Shown here in pieces: positions 14,577-21,440 of a stretch of DNA of 21,440 nt. A program made the translations under genes and the position numbers. The notes beneath the pieces were generated by a model, which saw nothing but the letters and a program-made list of their open reading frames with translations, was not told where the DNA came from and did no database searches. The stretch is from QHYU01 sp041493955 (lineage in GTDB: Bacteria > Acidobacteriota > Terriglobia > Acidiferrales > UBA7541): positions 1-21,440 of the forward strand of contig JBGPZW010000047.1 of NCBI GenBank assembly GCA_041493955.1. The letters are read 5' to 3'. Every line of letters begins with the position of its first letter. Within the stretch, counting starts at the first letter, position 1.

Positions 14577-17081
14577 CTATGCAACGACTAGGTTCACCAG
14601 CTTGTCCGGCACCACGACTTTTTTCAACACGCGCTGGTTCGCGGTAAGCTGCGCGATGCGCGCATCGGCCAGCGCGCGCGCCAGCAGCTGGTCTGCGCTC
14701 AGGCCGGGTTCGATCAGCAGTTTCCCGCGCACCCGGCCGTTGATCTGGATGACCACCTCAATCTGCTCTTCTTCGGCCAGGTGTGCCTGAAACGCGGGCC
14801 ACGTCGCAGAGCTCAACCCCTCCGCGTGCCCGAGCATCTCCCAGAGCTCTTCGGCCAGGTGCGGCGCCATCGGCGCCAGCATCAGCGTCATCAGCTCGAA
14901 GACCTCCTTGACCACCGCCGGGCTGGCCTCCTGTTCGAGCGGCTCCTGCTTCTGCAGCTCGTTGGCGAGTTCCATGATCAACGCGACGGAGGTATTGAAA
15001 TGCCAGCGCACGTCGAAGTCATGCGTCACCCGGCGCAGCGTCTGGTGTGCCTTGCGCAGCAGCGCCTTTTCCTTGGCGGTGGCCGATGCCAGATCGGCAG
15101 GGCCCGGGTTGCCGACGGCCACGCCCCGCAGCCGCTCGGCATGCCGCGCAACCAACCGATGCACGCGGTGCAGGAACCGTGAGCAGCCCTCGATGCCTTG
15201 CTCGCTCCATTCCAGGTCCTTTTCTGGCGGCGCGGCAAACAGCGTGTACAGCCGCCCGGTATCGCAGCCGTACTGTTTGGCCATCTCTTCCGCGCCGACG
15301 ATGTTGCCTTTCGACTTCGACATGGCCACCCCGCCCTTCTGCACCATGCCTTGAGTGAACAGCCGCGCCACCGGCTCGCTGTGGTCCACGAGCCCCAGGT
15401 CCTTCATCACCCGGCAGAAGAAGCGCGAGTAGAGCAGGTGCAGGATGGCGTGCTCGATCCCTCCGATGTACTGGTCGATCGGGAACCAGTAGCGCACGAT
15501 GGCGGGGTCGAACGGCGCGCGGGAATTTCGCGGGTCGGTGTAGCGGTAGAAATACCACGACGAATCGATGAACGTATCCATCGTGTCGGTTTCGCGCCGC
15601 GCCGGCCCGGCGCACTTCGCGCAGGTGGCGCGGACAAACTCCGGCGCATTCGCCAGCGGTGATTGTCCCTTCCCGGAAACTGACATGCTCTGCGGCAGCA
15701 GCACGGGCAATTGCTCATCCGGAACCGGCACCAGGCCGCACTTGTCGCAGTAGAGCACCGGGATCGGCGTGCCCCAGTAGCGCTGCCGCGAAATGCCCCA
15801 GTCCTTAAGCCGATACGTGGTCTGCGCCTCGCCCAGGCCCTTGGCCTGCGCGTCGGAGGTCATGCGCTCAATCGCCGACTCGGAAGCGAGGCCGGAGTAT
15901 GGCCCCGAGTCGACCAGCACGCCGTAGTCGGTGTACGCCTGGCCGAGCGTCGTAGGCGTGAGCGGCTTGCCTGCGGCCGGCTGCACGACGATGGGCTTGG
16001 AAAGTTGATACTTGTCGGCGAACTCAAAATCGCGCTGGTCGTGCGCGGGGACGCACATCACCGCCCCAGCTCCGTACTCCATCAGCACGAAATTGCCGAC
16101 CCAGATGGGCAGGCTCGCGCCGTTGAACGGGTTCACCGCAAACCGGCCGATGAAGATGCCTTCCTTCTCGGCGGTGCCCAGCTCGGCTGGGCGCAGGATT
16201 CTCTGCCGCAGCCGCGCAATTTCCGCTTTGATCCCCGCCTGGCCTTTGACGCCGGCCACCAGCTTCGCGAGCAGCGGATGCTCGGGAGCCAGGATCACCG
16301 ACGAGGCGCCGTAAATCGTGTCAATCCTCGTGGTGAAAACTTCGATGGCTTCGCCCTTCGCCGGCGGCGGCACGGCAAAGCGCACCATGGCCCCGCGCGA
16401 TTTGCCGATCCAATTCCGCTGCATCACCAGCACGCGCTCCGGCCAGCCGCCAGCGAGCGTCTCGATGCCCTCGAGGAGCGCATCGGCGTACTGCGTGATG
16501 CGCAAGAACCACTGCTCGATTTCCTTGGCCTCGACCGGGGTCTCCTCGTGTCGCCAGCAGCAGCCATTCACCACCTGCTCATTCGCGAGCACCGTGGCGC
16601 ACTTCGGGCACCAGTTCACCCGGCTGCGCTTCCTATAGGCCAGCCCCCGCTCCAGCATGCGCAGGAAGAACCACTGGTTCCAGCGGTAGTATTCCGGCTC
16701 GCAAGTGGAGATTTCGCGCCGCCAGTCGTAGCTGAAGCCGAAGCGCCGGCAGACATGCTTCATTGCTGCGATATTGGCGTTGATCCACTCGCGCGGGTGC
16801 GTGCTGTGCTGGATCGCGGCGTTTTCCGCCGGCAGGCCGAAGGCGTCCCAACCGATCGGGTGGATCACGTTGAAGCCGCGGAGGCGCTTGTAGCGGGCCA
16901 CCGCGTCCCCGATCGTGTAGTTGCGCATGTGCCCCATGTGCAGGGTGCCCGACGGATACGGCAGCATTTCCAGCGCGTAGTATTTCGGGCGCGAACGGTC
17001 CACATCAGCGTGAAAGGCGCCCTGCTCGTCCCAGCGCTTCTGCCACTTCGCTTCAATCGCCTGCGGATCGTATTCGGTCAC
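14577..17081 (-). CDS. leuS: Leucyl-tRNA synthetase
   Basis: Charges tRNA-Leu. 834 residues from GTG 17081. The class I signatures are clear: HMGH (48-51, the HIGH motif) in YPSGTLHMGHMRNY and the KMSKS loop as AMSKSKGN near residue 590. The sequence between contains the zinc-binding CxxC sites (WCPKCATVLANEQV and YCDKCG / CAKCAG), the CP1 editing domain (TRIDTIYGASSVILAPEHP, GAVMCVPAHDQRDFEFA), and the catalytic WGISRQRYWGTPIPV. The C-terminal tRNA-binding domain ends VVVPDKLVNLVVA as usual. The Shine-Dalgarno (AAGGAGAGGG) lies inside the last codons of nfo; the nfo stop is 6 bp upstream, so the two genes are coupled. It is close to the full family length (about 860 residues). Confidence 0.98.
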   Translation of the reverse strand: MTEYDPQAIEAKWQKRWDEQGAFHADVDRSRPKYYALEMLPYPSGTLHMGHMRNYTIGDAVARYKRLRGFNVIHPIGWDAFGLPAENAAIQHSTHPREWINANIAAMKHVCRRFGFSYDWRREISTCEPEYYRWNQWFFLRMLERGLAYRKRSRVNWCPKCATVLANEQVVNGCCWRHEETPVEAKEIEQWFLRITQYADALLEGIETLAGGWPERVLVMQRNWIGKSRGAMVRFAVPPPAKGEAIEVFTTRIDTIYGASSVILAPEHPLLAKLVAGVKGQAGIKAEIARLRQRILRPAELGTAEKEGIFIGRFAVNPFNGASLPIWVGNFVLMEYGAGAVMCVPAHDQRDFEFADKYQLSKPIVVQPAAGKPLTPTTLGQAYTDYGVLVDSGPYSGLASESAIERMTSDAQAKGLGEAQTTYRLKDWGISRQRYWGTPIPVLYCDKCGLVPVPDEQLPVLLPQSMSVSGKGQSPLANAPEFVRATCAKCAGPARRETDTMDTFIDSSWYFYRYTDPRNSRAPFDPAIVRYWFPIDQYIGGIEHAILHLLYSRFFCRVMKDLGLVDHSEPVARLFTQGMVQKGGVAMSKSKGNIVGAEEMAKQYGCDTGRLYTLFAAPPEKDLEWSEQGIEGCSRFLHRVHRLVARHAERLRGVAVGNPGPADLASATAKEKALLRKAHQTLRRVTHDFDVRWHFNTSVALIMELANELQKQEPLEQEASPAVVKEVFELMTLMLAPMAPHLAEELWEMLGHAEGLSSATWPAFQAHLAEEEQIEVVIQINGRVRGKLLIEPGLSADQLLARALADARIAQLTANQRVLKKVVVPDKLVNLVVA

Positions 17082-17087
17082 GCTGCG

Positions 17088-18203
17088 CTACCCTCTCCTT
17101 TTTCCTTTCTTCCCTCTACTTCCTCTACGTCGTTTGTTTCCGCTTATACGCGTGCGGTTCCTGGTTGCCTTGGGCCTGCGCAGCATGGAAAACCCGTCCT
17201 CGGCGCGAGGCGCTCGCTGCGCTTTCCGGCCCACCAGCTTCCAGAGCGTGCGGACATTCCGCCGGTCGTCCCCTGGTTTTTCAATTGGGGTCTCCAGGAT
17301 GAACGCGCGGCCCTCCAGCCCATGCGCGCCGCCGGCCGAGAGCAAGGGGTGATTCAGGATGCGCCCGAACGCTTCCAGGCCGATCTTGCCTCGCCCGATG
17401 TGCTCGTGGCGATCCACCCGCGAACCCAGGGGCGTCTTCGAGTCGTTGACGTGCACCACGAAGACACGGCGCAGGCCGACGGTGCGCTCAATCACCTGCA
17501 AGGTGCGTTCCAGCCCCTCCGCGGAGCGGATGTCGTAGCCCGCCTCCAGGGTGTGCGCGGTGTCCAGGCATACGCCTAGCGGCAAATCCGCCGCGGCCTC
17601 GAGAATCGCCCCCAGTTCTTCGAGTCGCGCTCCCACCGCCGAGCCCATCCCCGAGGTGTTTTCGAGCAGAATGCGCAACCCGTCAAACTTCAGGCCCCGC
17701 GTGGCCTGCCGCAGCCCGTCCACGATGGCCTCAATGGCCTGCTCGACGCTTCCGCCCCGGCTCGAGCCCGGATGCGTGACCAGGAAGTCGGCCCCCAGCG
17801 CCTGCGCGCGCACCAGCTCGTCGCGGAAGGCATGGATCGAGCGCACGCGCATCACCCGGTCGAGCGAAGCCAGATTGATCAGGTAATTGGTGTGGATGGC
17901 CAGCGGCCCCAGACCCAGTTCCCTCCGCCGGGCGCGGAAGCGCGCCGCGTCGGTCTCGGGGATGCGCACACCGCCCGCACGCGGCCACATCCGGGGGCTC
18001 GAGGAAAAAATCTGCAGCGCATTGCAGCCCAGCTTGCGCGCGATGTCGAGCGCGCCGGCGATGTCCCCCGCGATGCTCGTGTGGATGCCAATGCGCACGC
18101 TGCCGTCCATCCAGGCAGGCGATTGCGGCAGCGGCGGGGGTTCGGGGCGGTATTCGTCGGCCAGGTCGTAAGCGGGTTCGGCGCTGTGCTGCGGTTCAGT
18201 CAT
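17088..18203 (-). CDS. nfo: Endonuclease IV (deoxyribonuclease IV, AP endonuclease) with extended ends
   Basis: Repairs abasic sites. 371 residues from ATG 18203, against about 280 for most Nfo proteins. The TIM barrel (about 35-325) keeps all metal-binding motifs: IHTNYLIN (His), THPGSS (His), LLENTSG (Glu), CLDTAHTLEAGYD (Asp, His), VHVNDSK (His), DRHEHIG (Asp, His) and ILETP (Glu). The first 31 residues are acidic and proline-rich; a second ATG (residue 32, 18110) could start the barrel directly. Residues 328-371 are a basic tail (14 of the last 27 are Lys or Arg), absent from standard Nfo and encoded by a purine-rich tract that also supplies the leuS SD. A good promoter lies 39 bp upstream. 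Context: nfo-leuS-guaA, an unusual grouping. Confidence 0.95.
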   Translation of the reverse strand: MTEPQHSAEPAYDLADEYRPEPPPLPQSPAWMDGSVRIGIHTSIAGDIAGALDIARKLGCNALQIFSSSPRMWPRAGGVRIPETDAARFRARRRELGLGPLAIHTNYLINLASLDRVMRVRSIHAFRDELVRAQALGADFLVTHPGSSRGGSVEQAIEAIVDGLRQATRGLKFDGLRILLENTSGMGSAVGARLEELGAILEAAADLPLGVCLDTAHTLEAGYDIRSAEGLERTLQVIERTVGLRRVFVVHVNDSKTPLGSRVDRHEHIGRGKIGLEAFGRILNHPLLSAGGAHGLEGRAFILETPIEKPGDDRRNVRTLWKLVGRKAQRAPRAEDGFSMLRRPKATRNRTRISGNKRRRGSRGKKGKRRG

Positions 18204-18241
18204 TCACTCGGTATGAATCAGTGCTTGCTCTTAAACAAGCC

Positions 18242-18270
18242 ATTCTAGCGGATGCCGGACACTTGCGCAA
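18242..18270 (-). promoter_or_regulatory. Putative sigma70 promoter of nfo-leuS-guaA
   Basis: On the minus strand TTGCGC (18270-18265) is followed after 17 bp by TAGAAT (18247-18242). The -10 matches consensus at 5 of 6 positions. The start would be near 18235, giving a 31-nt leader to ATG 18203. Confidence 0.6.
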
Positions 18271-18378
18271 ACGTCTCTTGCGGCAGCTTTTTGGCTGGCC
18301 GATCTGTCCCCCCAGGCCAGAGACCCTGGCGCCCCCGGACAGGGTTTTCGACCCCGTTTGGTCCATCGAAGAAATCGC

Positions 18379-18408
18379 TTGCCTAGTGGATGCCGCGGCT
18401 GCTAGATA
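18379..18408 (+). promoter_or_regulatory. Possible promoter of the small membrane protein gene
   Basis: TTGCCT (18379-18384) and TAGATA (18403-18408) with an 18-bp spacer; the start would fall near 18415. The -10 is poor. It would give a leader of about 14 nt with an AAAAGGA SD at 18416-18422. Confidence 0.3.
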
Positions 18409-18428
18409 GGCCGCGAAAAGGATAAACC

Positions 18429-18737
18429 ATGTCCAGAATACTTCTAGGCGTGATCTGTGGGCTTGCCTTCGGTGGTCTCGATGTTGCGATCATGATCCCC
18501 ATGAGCTTTCCCGACAAACGAGCCGCCATGCTCGGGGCATTCATCGCGCGTTTTGCCATCGGATTCGTGATCTGCACAATACGCCTGCCGTGGCCCAGTT
18601 GGGCCATGGGATTATTCATCGGCATACTGCTCAGCCTCCCCGATGCGATCATCACAAAAGCTGCCGCCCCAATCCTCAGCACGGGAGCCATCGGCGGCCT
18701 TATCATTGGCTGGGTAGCCGGGAAATTTGGCCGATAA
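18429..18737 (+). CDS. Small multi-pass membrane protein, unknown function
   Basis: 102 residues from ATG 18429, with AAAAGGA (18416-18422) as SD. The sequence is almost entirely hydrophobic, with four likely helices at about 4-24 (ILLGVICGLAFGGLDVAIMI), 33-51 (AMLGAFIARFAIGFVIC), 57-73 (WAMGLFIGILLSLPDA) and 82-98 (ILSTGAIGGLIIGWVAG), rich in small Gly/Ala residues. Polar turns PDKRAA and PDAIITK separate them. I do not recognise a family. It is flanked by sequence that looks like decayed mobile or recombinase-related genes, so it may sit in a recently rearranged stretch. No partner gene is evident, and it is convergent with the OsmC-like gene. Confidence 0.7.
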   Translation: MSRILLGVICGLAFGGLDVAIMIPMSFPDKRAAMLGAFIARFAIGFVICTIRLPWPSWAMGLFIGILLSLPDAIITKAAAPILSTGAIGGLIIGWVAGKFGR

Positions 18738-18745
18738 ATTCACCC

Positions 18746-18780
18746 TGACCCGCCACCCGGGACCGCCTCGCGGGTCAGTT
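18746..18780 (+). terminator. Possible terminator after the membrane protein gene
   Basis: TGACCCGC (18746-18753) and GCGGGTCA (18770-18777) form a perfect 8-bp stem with a 16-nt loop, 9 bp after the stop codon. The downstream T-run is short (GTTTC), so termination may be inefficient. Confidence 0.45.
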
Positions 18781-18803
18781 TCAGTCCCAGAAAGTAGGAT
18801 GAG

Positions 18804-19054
18804 GTAAGCACTTCTACCAGTGTCAAGGAAGCGCGTTACTCAGCCAAGAGGATTGCTTCCGAGTTCGCCGTCACTCGGGCACAATCGCACAGGTGTCAGG
18901 AAGGCCACATCTCCGGTTAACTGACTATCCGTCCGCTGGTACGCAGATCGGGCTTCGCAAGCCCACGTTGATGAAGGGCGTTCTGCGGGCGCACTCCCGG
19001 TCGCTTTGGGTGAAGGCCTTGATTACGACAACTATCGTTCGTAGAGACATGTGA
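18804..19054 (+). pseudogene. Possible relic of an HTH/recombinase-like gene
   Basis: This 338-bp gene-free stretch (18738-19075) contains two frames with protein-like sequence. Frame starting at 18804 reads TSVKEARYSAKRIASEFAVT (a YSAKxIAxEF-type helix-turn-helix start) and stops at TAA 18918-18920. The frame open from 18803 to a TGA at 19052-19054 reads TQIGLRK, then MKGVLRAHSR and ALITTTIVRRDM. The last pieces recall the GLRxxxGxLxxH and LIxxIVRLRDMG segments of recombinase-associated proteins. No start codon joins them; one or two frameshifts are needed. It is a guess from memory of such families, not a database match. Otherwise the stretch holds only a small hairpin (GGGCTT/AAGCCC, 18950-18964). 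Confidence 0.25.
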
Positions 19055-19075
19055 AGACTTATCGCGGCCGGGTGT

Positions 19076-19582
19076 TCAATCGTGACCAACCCCCTCGGTC
19101 TGCAGCCTCGGCGGCCGCATTAAGGTCTGCATCACCACGCAATACTGTTCTGTTTTCTCTCGCAATCCGCGCAGTTGTTCCGGGGTTGCCTTAGGCGCAG
19201 CAACATCAAAATGAAGATGAATGCTCTCAACGCCGACGGGCACGTCTTTTGATATGCCAAGGGTGTCTCGAAGATCCAAGTCTCCCTCCCCCGTGACCTC
19301 AATGCGTTCGGTTGGTATGGCCATAGCCGCAGCCACCATCTGACAGGTGATCTGCGCGCAAGCCGCCCGAGCCCCAAGCAAAAGGTCACCGGAAAAGGCG
19401 CCGGTACCGCCGCTTCCGACTCCCTTGTGGGCCTCGGCATGGTAGATGGCACGTCCGATATCGACCGAGCATGCCACCGGAACATCCGTCTGCCCACCTT
19501 TCGCCGGGAGAGTGATTTGCGAGGGATTTGGGTCATTGCGGTATTGCTCTTTCAGCGGCTTCGGAAGCGATCGAAGATCCAT
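19076..19582 (-). CDS. OsmC/Ohr-family peroxiredoxin-like protein
   Basis: Thiol-dependent reduction of organic hydroperoxides in known relatives. 168 residues from ATG 19582, with a GAGGTT SD about six bases upstream. The OsmC fold is marked by the two reactive cysteines: Cys75 in GARAACAQIT (start of the central helix) and Cys148 in EKTEQYCVVMQTL near the C-terminus. Core strands include GGTGAFSGDLLLGARA, IEVTGEGDLDL and IHLHFDVAAP. The N-terminal ~35 residues (PLKEQYRNDPNPS) resemble those OsmC-family proteins that also carry an RNDPNPSQIT-like lead. It has an extra Cys38 and Cys80. It is divergent from the DUF4242 gene, with 116 bp between the starts, so the two may be co-regulated under oxidative stress. 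Confidence 0.9.
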   Translation of the reverse strand: MDLRSLPKPLKEQYRNDPNPSQITLPAKGGQTDVPVACSVDIGRAIYHAEAHKGVGSGGTGAFSGDLLLGARAACAQITCQMVAAAMAIPTERIEVTGEGDLDLRDTLGISKDVPVGVESIHLHFDVAAPKATPEQLRGLREKTEQYCVVMQTLMRPPRLQTEGVGHD

Positions 19583-19646
19583 GGCAACCTCATTCTTTTA
19601 TTCTTGGCCATTTTTCGCTGACCGGGGCAGCTTCGGCCAAGCCGTC

Positions 19647-19675
19647 TTGAAGCCGCTCCATTTGCTTGCTAGCAT
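19647..19675 (+). promoter_or_regulatory. Putative promoter of the DUF4242 gene
   Basis: TTGAAG (19647-19652), 17-bp spacer, TAGCAT (19670-19675), with TG at 19667-19668 (extended -10). Start near 19682, leader of 17 nt, and an SD GGGAGG at 19687-19692. A consistent set of elements. Confidence 0.6.
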
Positions 19676-19698
19676 AGGTGCGCATCGGGAGGACGTCC

Positions 19699-19971
19699 AT
19701 GCCCAAATTCGTTATCGAACGCGAGGTCCCGGGAGCCGGAAATCTATCCGACGCCCAATTGCGGGAAATCTCCCAAAAGTCGGTCAACGTTCTGAAGGGA
19801 ATGGGTCCCGAGATCCAGTGGCTCCATAGCTACGTAACCGGCGACAAGGTGTACTGCGTCTACCTCGCTCCGGACGAGGCGACCATCCGAGAACACGCCA
19901 GGCGCGTTGGCCTTCCTGCCAATCGCGTCTCCGCCGTGCGCCGACTCATCGACCCGGCAAGCGCGGAGTAA
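19699..19971 (+). CDS. DUF4242-family small protein (SCO4226-like)
   Basis: 90 residues from ATG 19699 (GGGAGG SD 19687-19692, 6-nt spacing). The family series is plain: KFVIEREVPGAG at the start, LREISQKSVNVL, then IQWLHSYVTGDKVYCVYLAP with APDEATIREHARRVGLPAN. This is the DUF4242 ferredoxin-like fold; a Streptomyces member (SCO4226) is reported to bind nickel. The SYVxxxKVYCVYxAPDxxxIREHARRxGxP core is well conserved, and His and Cys residues are present for metal binding (HSY, C-V-Y, EHA). GTG 19678 would add seven residues but lacks an SD. Divergent from the OsmC-like gene, convergent with the ATPase-TPR gene (73 bp). Molecular role not established. Confidence 0.85.
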   Translation: MPKFVIEREVPGAGNLSDAQLREISQKSVNVLKGMGPEIQWLHSYVTGDKVYCVYLAPDEATIREHARRVGLPANRVSAVRRLIDPASAE

Positions 19972-20044
19972 GCGCTGGCTGAACCTTCCGGTGGCATCCG
20001 GATTTCCTCCGCCATCAGCGTCAGCCCGTCCGGGCGCCCGTGCG

Positions 20045-21440
20045 CTAACACGAGGGGGATGCAGCCTCGGCCATCAGCACCTCCTCTATAGCTTTCTCGA
20101 CCGGCATAGCCCAACCTTCTAACCAGGCCGTCGCGCCCGCCGTGTTGGTCAATGCCTGCCGTGCCGGGTCCAGAGTGGCTTCCAGTTTGGCCTGTTCCGC
20201 GGGCGTGAGCGGAGCGCCAATATTTTGGCGCAGCGCAGCCGCTGCGCCTGCCAGCCGCAGCGAACGCTCTGCTTCGAGTTGAGCAGCCGCTGAGCACGCG
20301 AAACACTCCAGCAGGCGGGCAATTCCGCGTTTATGTTCCAGTTCCTGGAAAAGCTTTATGCTTTCCCGGTACAGAGAGTGCGCTGTGGGATAATTCCGCT
20401 GTTCGCTCGCCAAGCTTCCCAGATCAGCCAGCGTGCCAGCAATGCCCCAGCAGTCACCGAGTTTCCGAAAAATTGCCAGGCCCTGTTCGTACAATGTCCG
20501 CGCGGCCGCGGAGTCACCCTGATCGCGGGCGACATCCCCCTGGTAGTTCATCGACCAGGCGACGCCTGTCCGATCTCCCAGTTCTCGGAAGATTGAGAGA
20601 CACTCCGCGTATAGGGAGCTCGCGCGGGCATAGTCACCCTGCAATTTGACGACATTCGCCAGGTTACTGAGAGAACGAGCGACAGCCTTCTGGTCGCCCA
20701 ATTCTCTCCACAGCACTAGGCTTTCTTCAAACAGAGAGTGCGCAACTGCGACGTCACCCCGGTCCCGAGCATGGACCGCCAGCGCGTTTAGAGAGACAGC
20801 GACGCCCTGCTTGTCACGCAACTGACGCGCGATGTCTAGACTTTCCCTGATGAGCGCATCCGCCGAGGCGTAATCTCCCTGCTCGCCTGCGAGCACGCCT
20901 GCGGCGAAAAGAGCGCGCTCTCGCGCCTTCGTGGGAGCTGCCGCTCCTGCGAGCTTCAGCAGCTTGCCCAGCCTGTCCCTGCCTTCGGCGAGATACTCGC
21001 GCATCTCCCAAAAGCGGAACAGGGCCGCGCCGAGACGCAGGCCCCACTCCGCATCTCCGGTTTCTGTCAGCCACTCAAGGCCCGCGCGAAAATTGTCATG
21101 TTCAAACGCGAAGCGTTCCAGCCATTCCGCCCCTTCCGCGCCGCTCTGCTTCGTAGCCTCTTCTTCTGCCAGCACCAGGCAGTAGGCGGCATGGGCGCGC
21201 TTCGTCAAGGCCTTCTCCCCGCTTGCCTCCAGTTTTTCCAGAGCGTACTCGCGAATCGTTTCCAGCATCACGAACCGCGATTCATCCTTCGCTTGCTCGA
21301 CCTGCTGCACCAGGCTTTTGTCCACCATGGATGCCATGCCGTCGAGCGGGTCCAACTCGAGATCGCCTTTGGTGTCGCACACAGCTTCCACGCCTTCCAG
21401 ATTGCATCCGCCCACGAACACCGATAATCTTCGGAAAAGC
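20045..21440 (-). CDS. ATPase-TPR regulator (LuxR/AfsR-type), C-terminal part; 5' end outside window
   Basis: The frame is open to the right edge, so only the last 464 residues are seen. The visible start, LFRRLSVFVGGCNLEGVEAV, is the conserved sequence after the NB-ARC-like ATPase of large AfsR/LuxR-type or cyclase-linked regulators. It continues with LDGMASMVDKSLVQQ and RFVMLETIREYALEKLE, the winged-helix lid. Then come five TPR-like units of exactly 40 residues each (about visible residues 176-375), each with GDYA-xA-xSLYxESLxIFRELGD and GVAxSLxxLAxVAR. The C-terminal piece (SLRLAGAAAALRQNIGAPLT) is usual for this family. Such proteins combine an ATPase switch with TPR-based ligand or protein sensing; the N-terminal output domain (HTH, cyclase or kinase) is not in the window. 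Confidence 0.88.
   Translation of the reverse strand, partial: LFRRLSVFVGGCNLEGVEAVCDTKGDLELDPLDGMASMVDKSLVQQVEQAKDESRFVMLETIREYALEKLEASGEKALTKRAHAAYCLVLAEEEATKQSGAEGAEWLERFAFEHDNFRAGLEWLTETGDAEWGLRLGAALFRFWEMREYLAEGRDRLGKLLKLAGAAAPTKARERALFAAGVLAGEQGDYASADALIRESLDIARQLRDKQGVAVSLNALAVHARDRGDVAVAHSLFEESLVLWRELGDQKAVARSLSNLANVVKLQGDYARASSLYAECLSIFRELGDRTGVAWSMNYQGDVARDQGDSAAARTLYEQGLAIFRKLGDCWGIAGTLADLGSLASEQRNYPTAHSLYRESIKLFQELEHKRGIARLLECFACSAAAQLEAERSLRLAGAAAALRQNIGAPLTPAEQAKLEATLDPARQALTNTAGATAWLEGWAMPVEKAIEEVLMAEAASPSC

Noticed and set aside
15711..17579. A 622-codon open frame on the plus strand opposite leuS and the nfo end
   Set aside because: It is antisense to leuS, which has all its motifs. 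Its sequence is Arg/His/Ala-rich with no recognisable domain, as expected of a GC-rich shadow frame.
18949..18965. Small GGGCTT/AAGCCC hairpin considered as a tRNA arm or att site
   Set aside because: No cloverleaf can be built around it and no direct repeat pair was seen; it is just a 6-bp stem with a 3-nt loop.
18738..19075. Possible non-coding RNA gene in the gene-free stretch
   Set aside because: No promoter-terminator pair or strong fold apart from the hairpin near 18746 was seen; the protein-like relic explains the sequence better.

Overview
The window is a high-GC bacterial chromosome segment carrying core genes of a Gram-negative, outer-membrane-bearing organism: a complete Tol-Pal system, a lipoprotein Pal and a MacAB-type envelope transporter. 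The gene content and protein style (Pal with an Ig-like insert, split MacAB with a glycine-rich adaptor, ECF sigma/anti-sigma pairs, a large TPR ATPase) fit an Acidobacteriota chromosome best. That placement is inference from gene style, not from a marker gene. No tRNA, rRNA, CRISPR array, intact insertion sequence or prophage was seen.

Layout. 2-517 is the 3' end of a secreted-type lectin-like/DUF1080-type gene. 643-6582 (+) is the cell-envelope block: a sigma70-like promoter, then tolQ, tolR, a TolA/TonB-like transducer, tolB, pal and cpoB, a terminator, and ssb with its own promoter. 6588-6836 is a 250-bp imperfect palindrome between convergent genes. 6841-12261 (-) reads, in transcription order: ECF sigma factor, zinc anti-sigma factor, Spy/CpxP-like membrane protein, MacA-like adaptor, MacB-like ATPase, MacB-like permease. 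This looks like one autoregulated envelope-stress/efflux operon. A small XRE regulator (12321-12692, +) is divergent from it, with a promoter that predicts a leaderless mRNA. 12805-18203 (-) is a housekeeping block: nfo, leuS and guaA, with a good promoter before nfo. 18429-21440 is looser accessory DNA: a small membrane protein, a probable decayed HTH/recombinase-like gene, a divergent OsmC / DUF4242 pair, and the C-terminal part of an ATPase-TPR regulator cut by the window edge.

How the genes work together. TolQ-TolR form a proton-driven motor that moves the TolA-like protein; this contacts TolB-Pal at the outer membrane and the peptidoglycan, with CpoB coordinating. The sigma/anti-sigma/Spy-like/MacAB set would sense envelope damage and export a compound or lipoprotein across the inner membrane to a TolC-like channel encoded elsewhere. 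Most genes are recognisable core families. The parts most worth a second look are the self-contained sigma-MacAB operon, the Ig-containing Pal, the palindrome after ssb, the basic-tailed Nfo and the relic at 18804-19054. I did not find a clearly new defence or mobile system.
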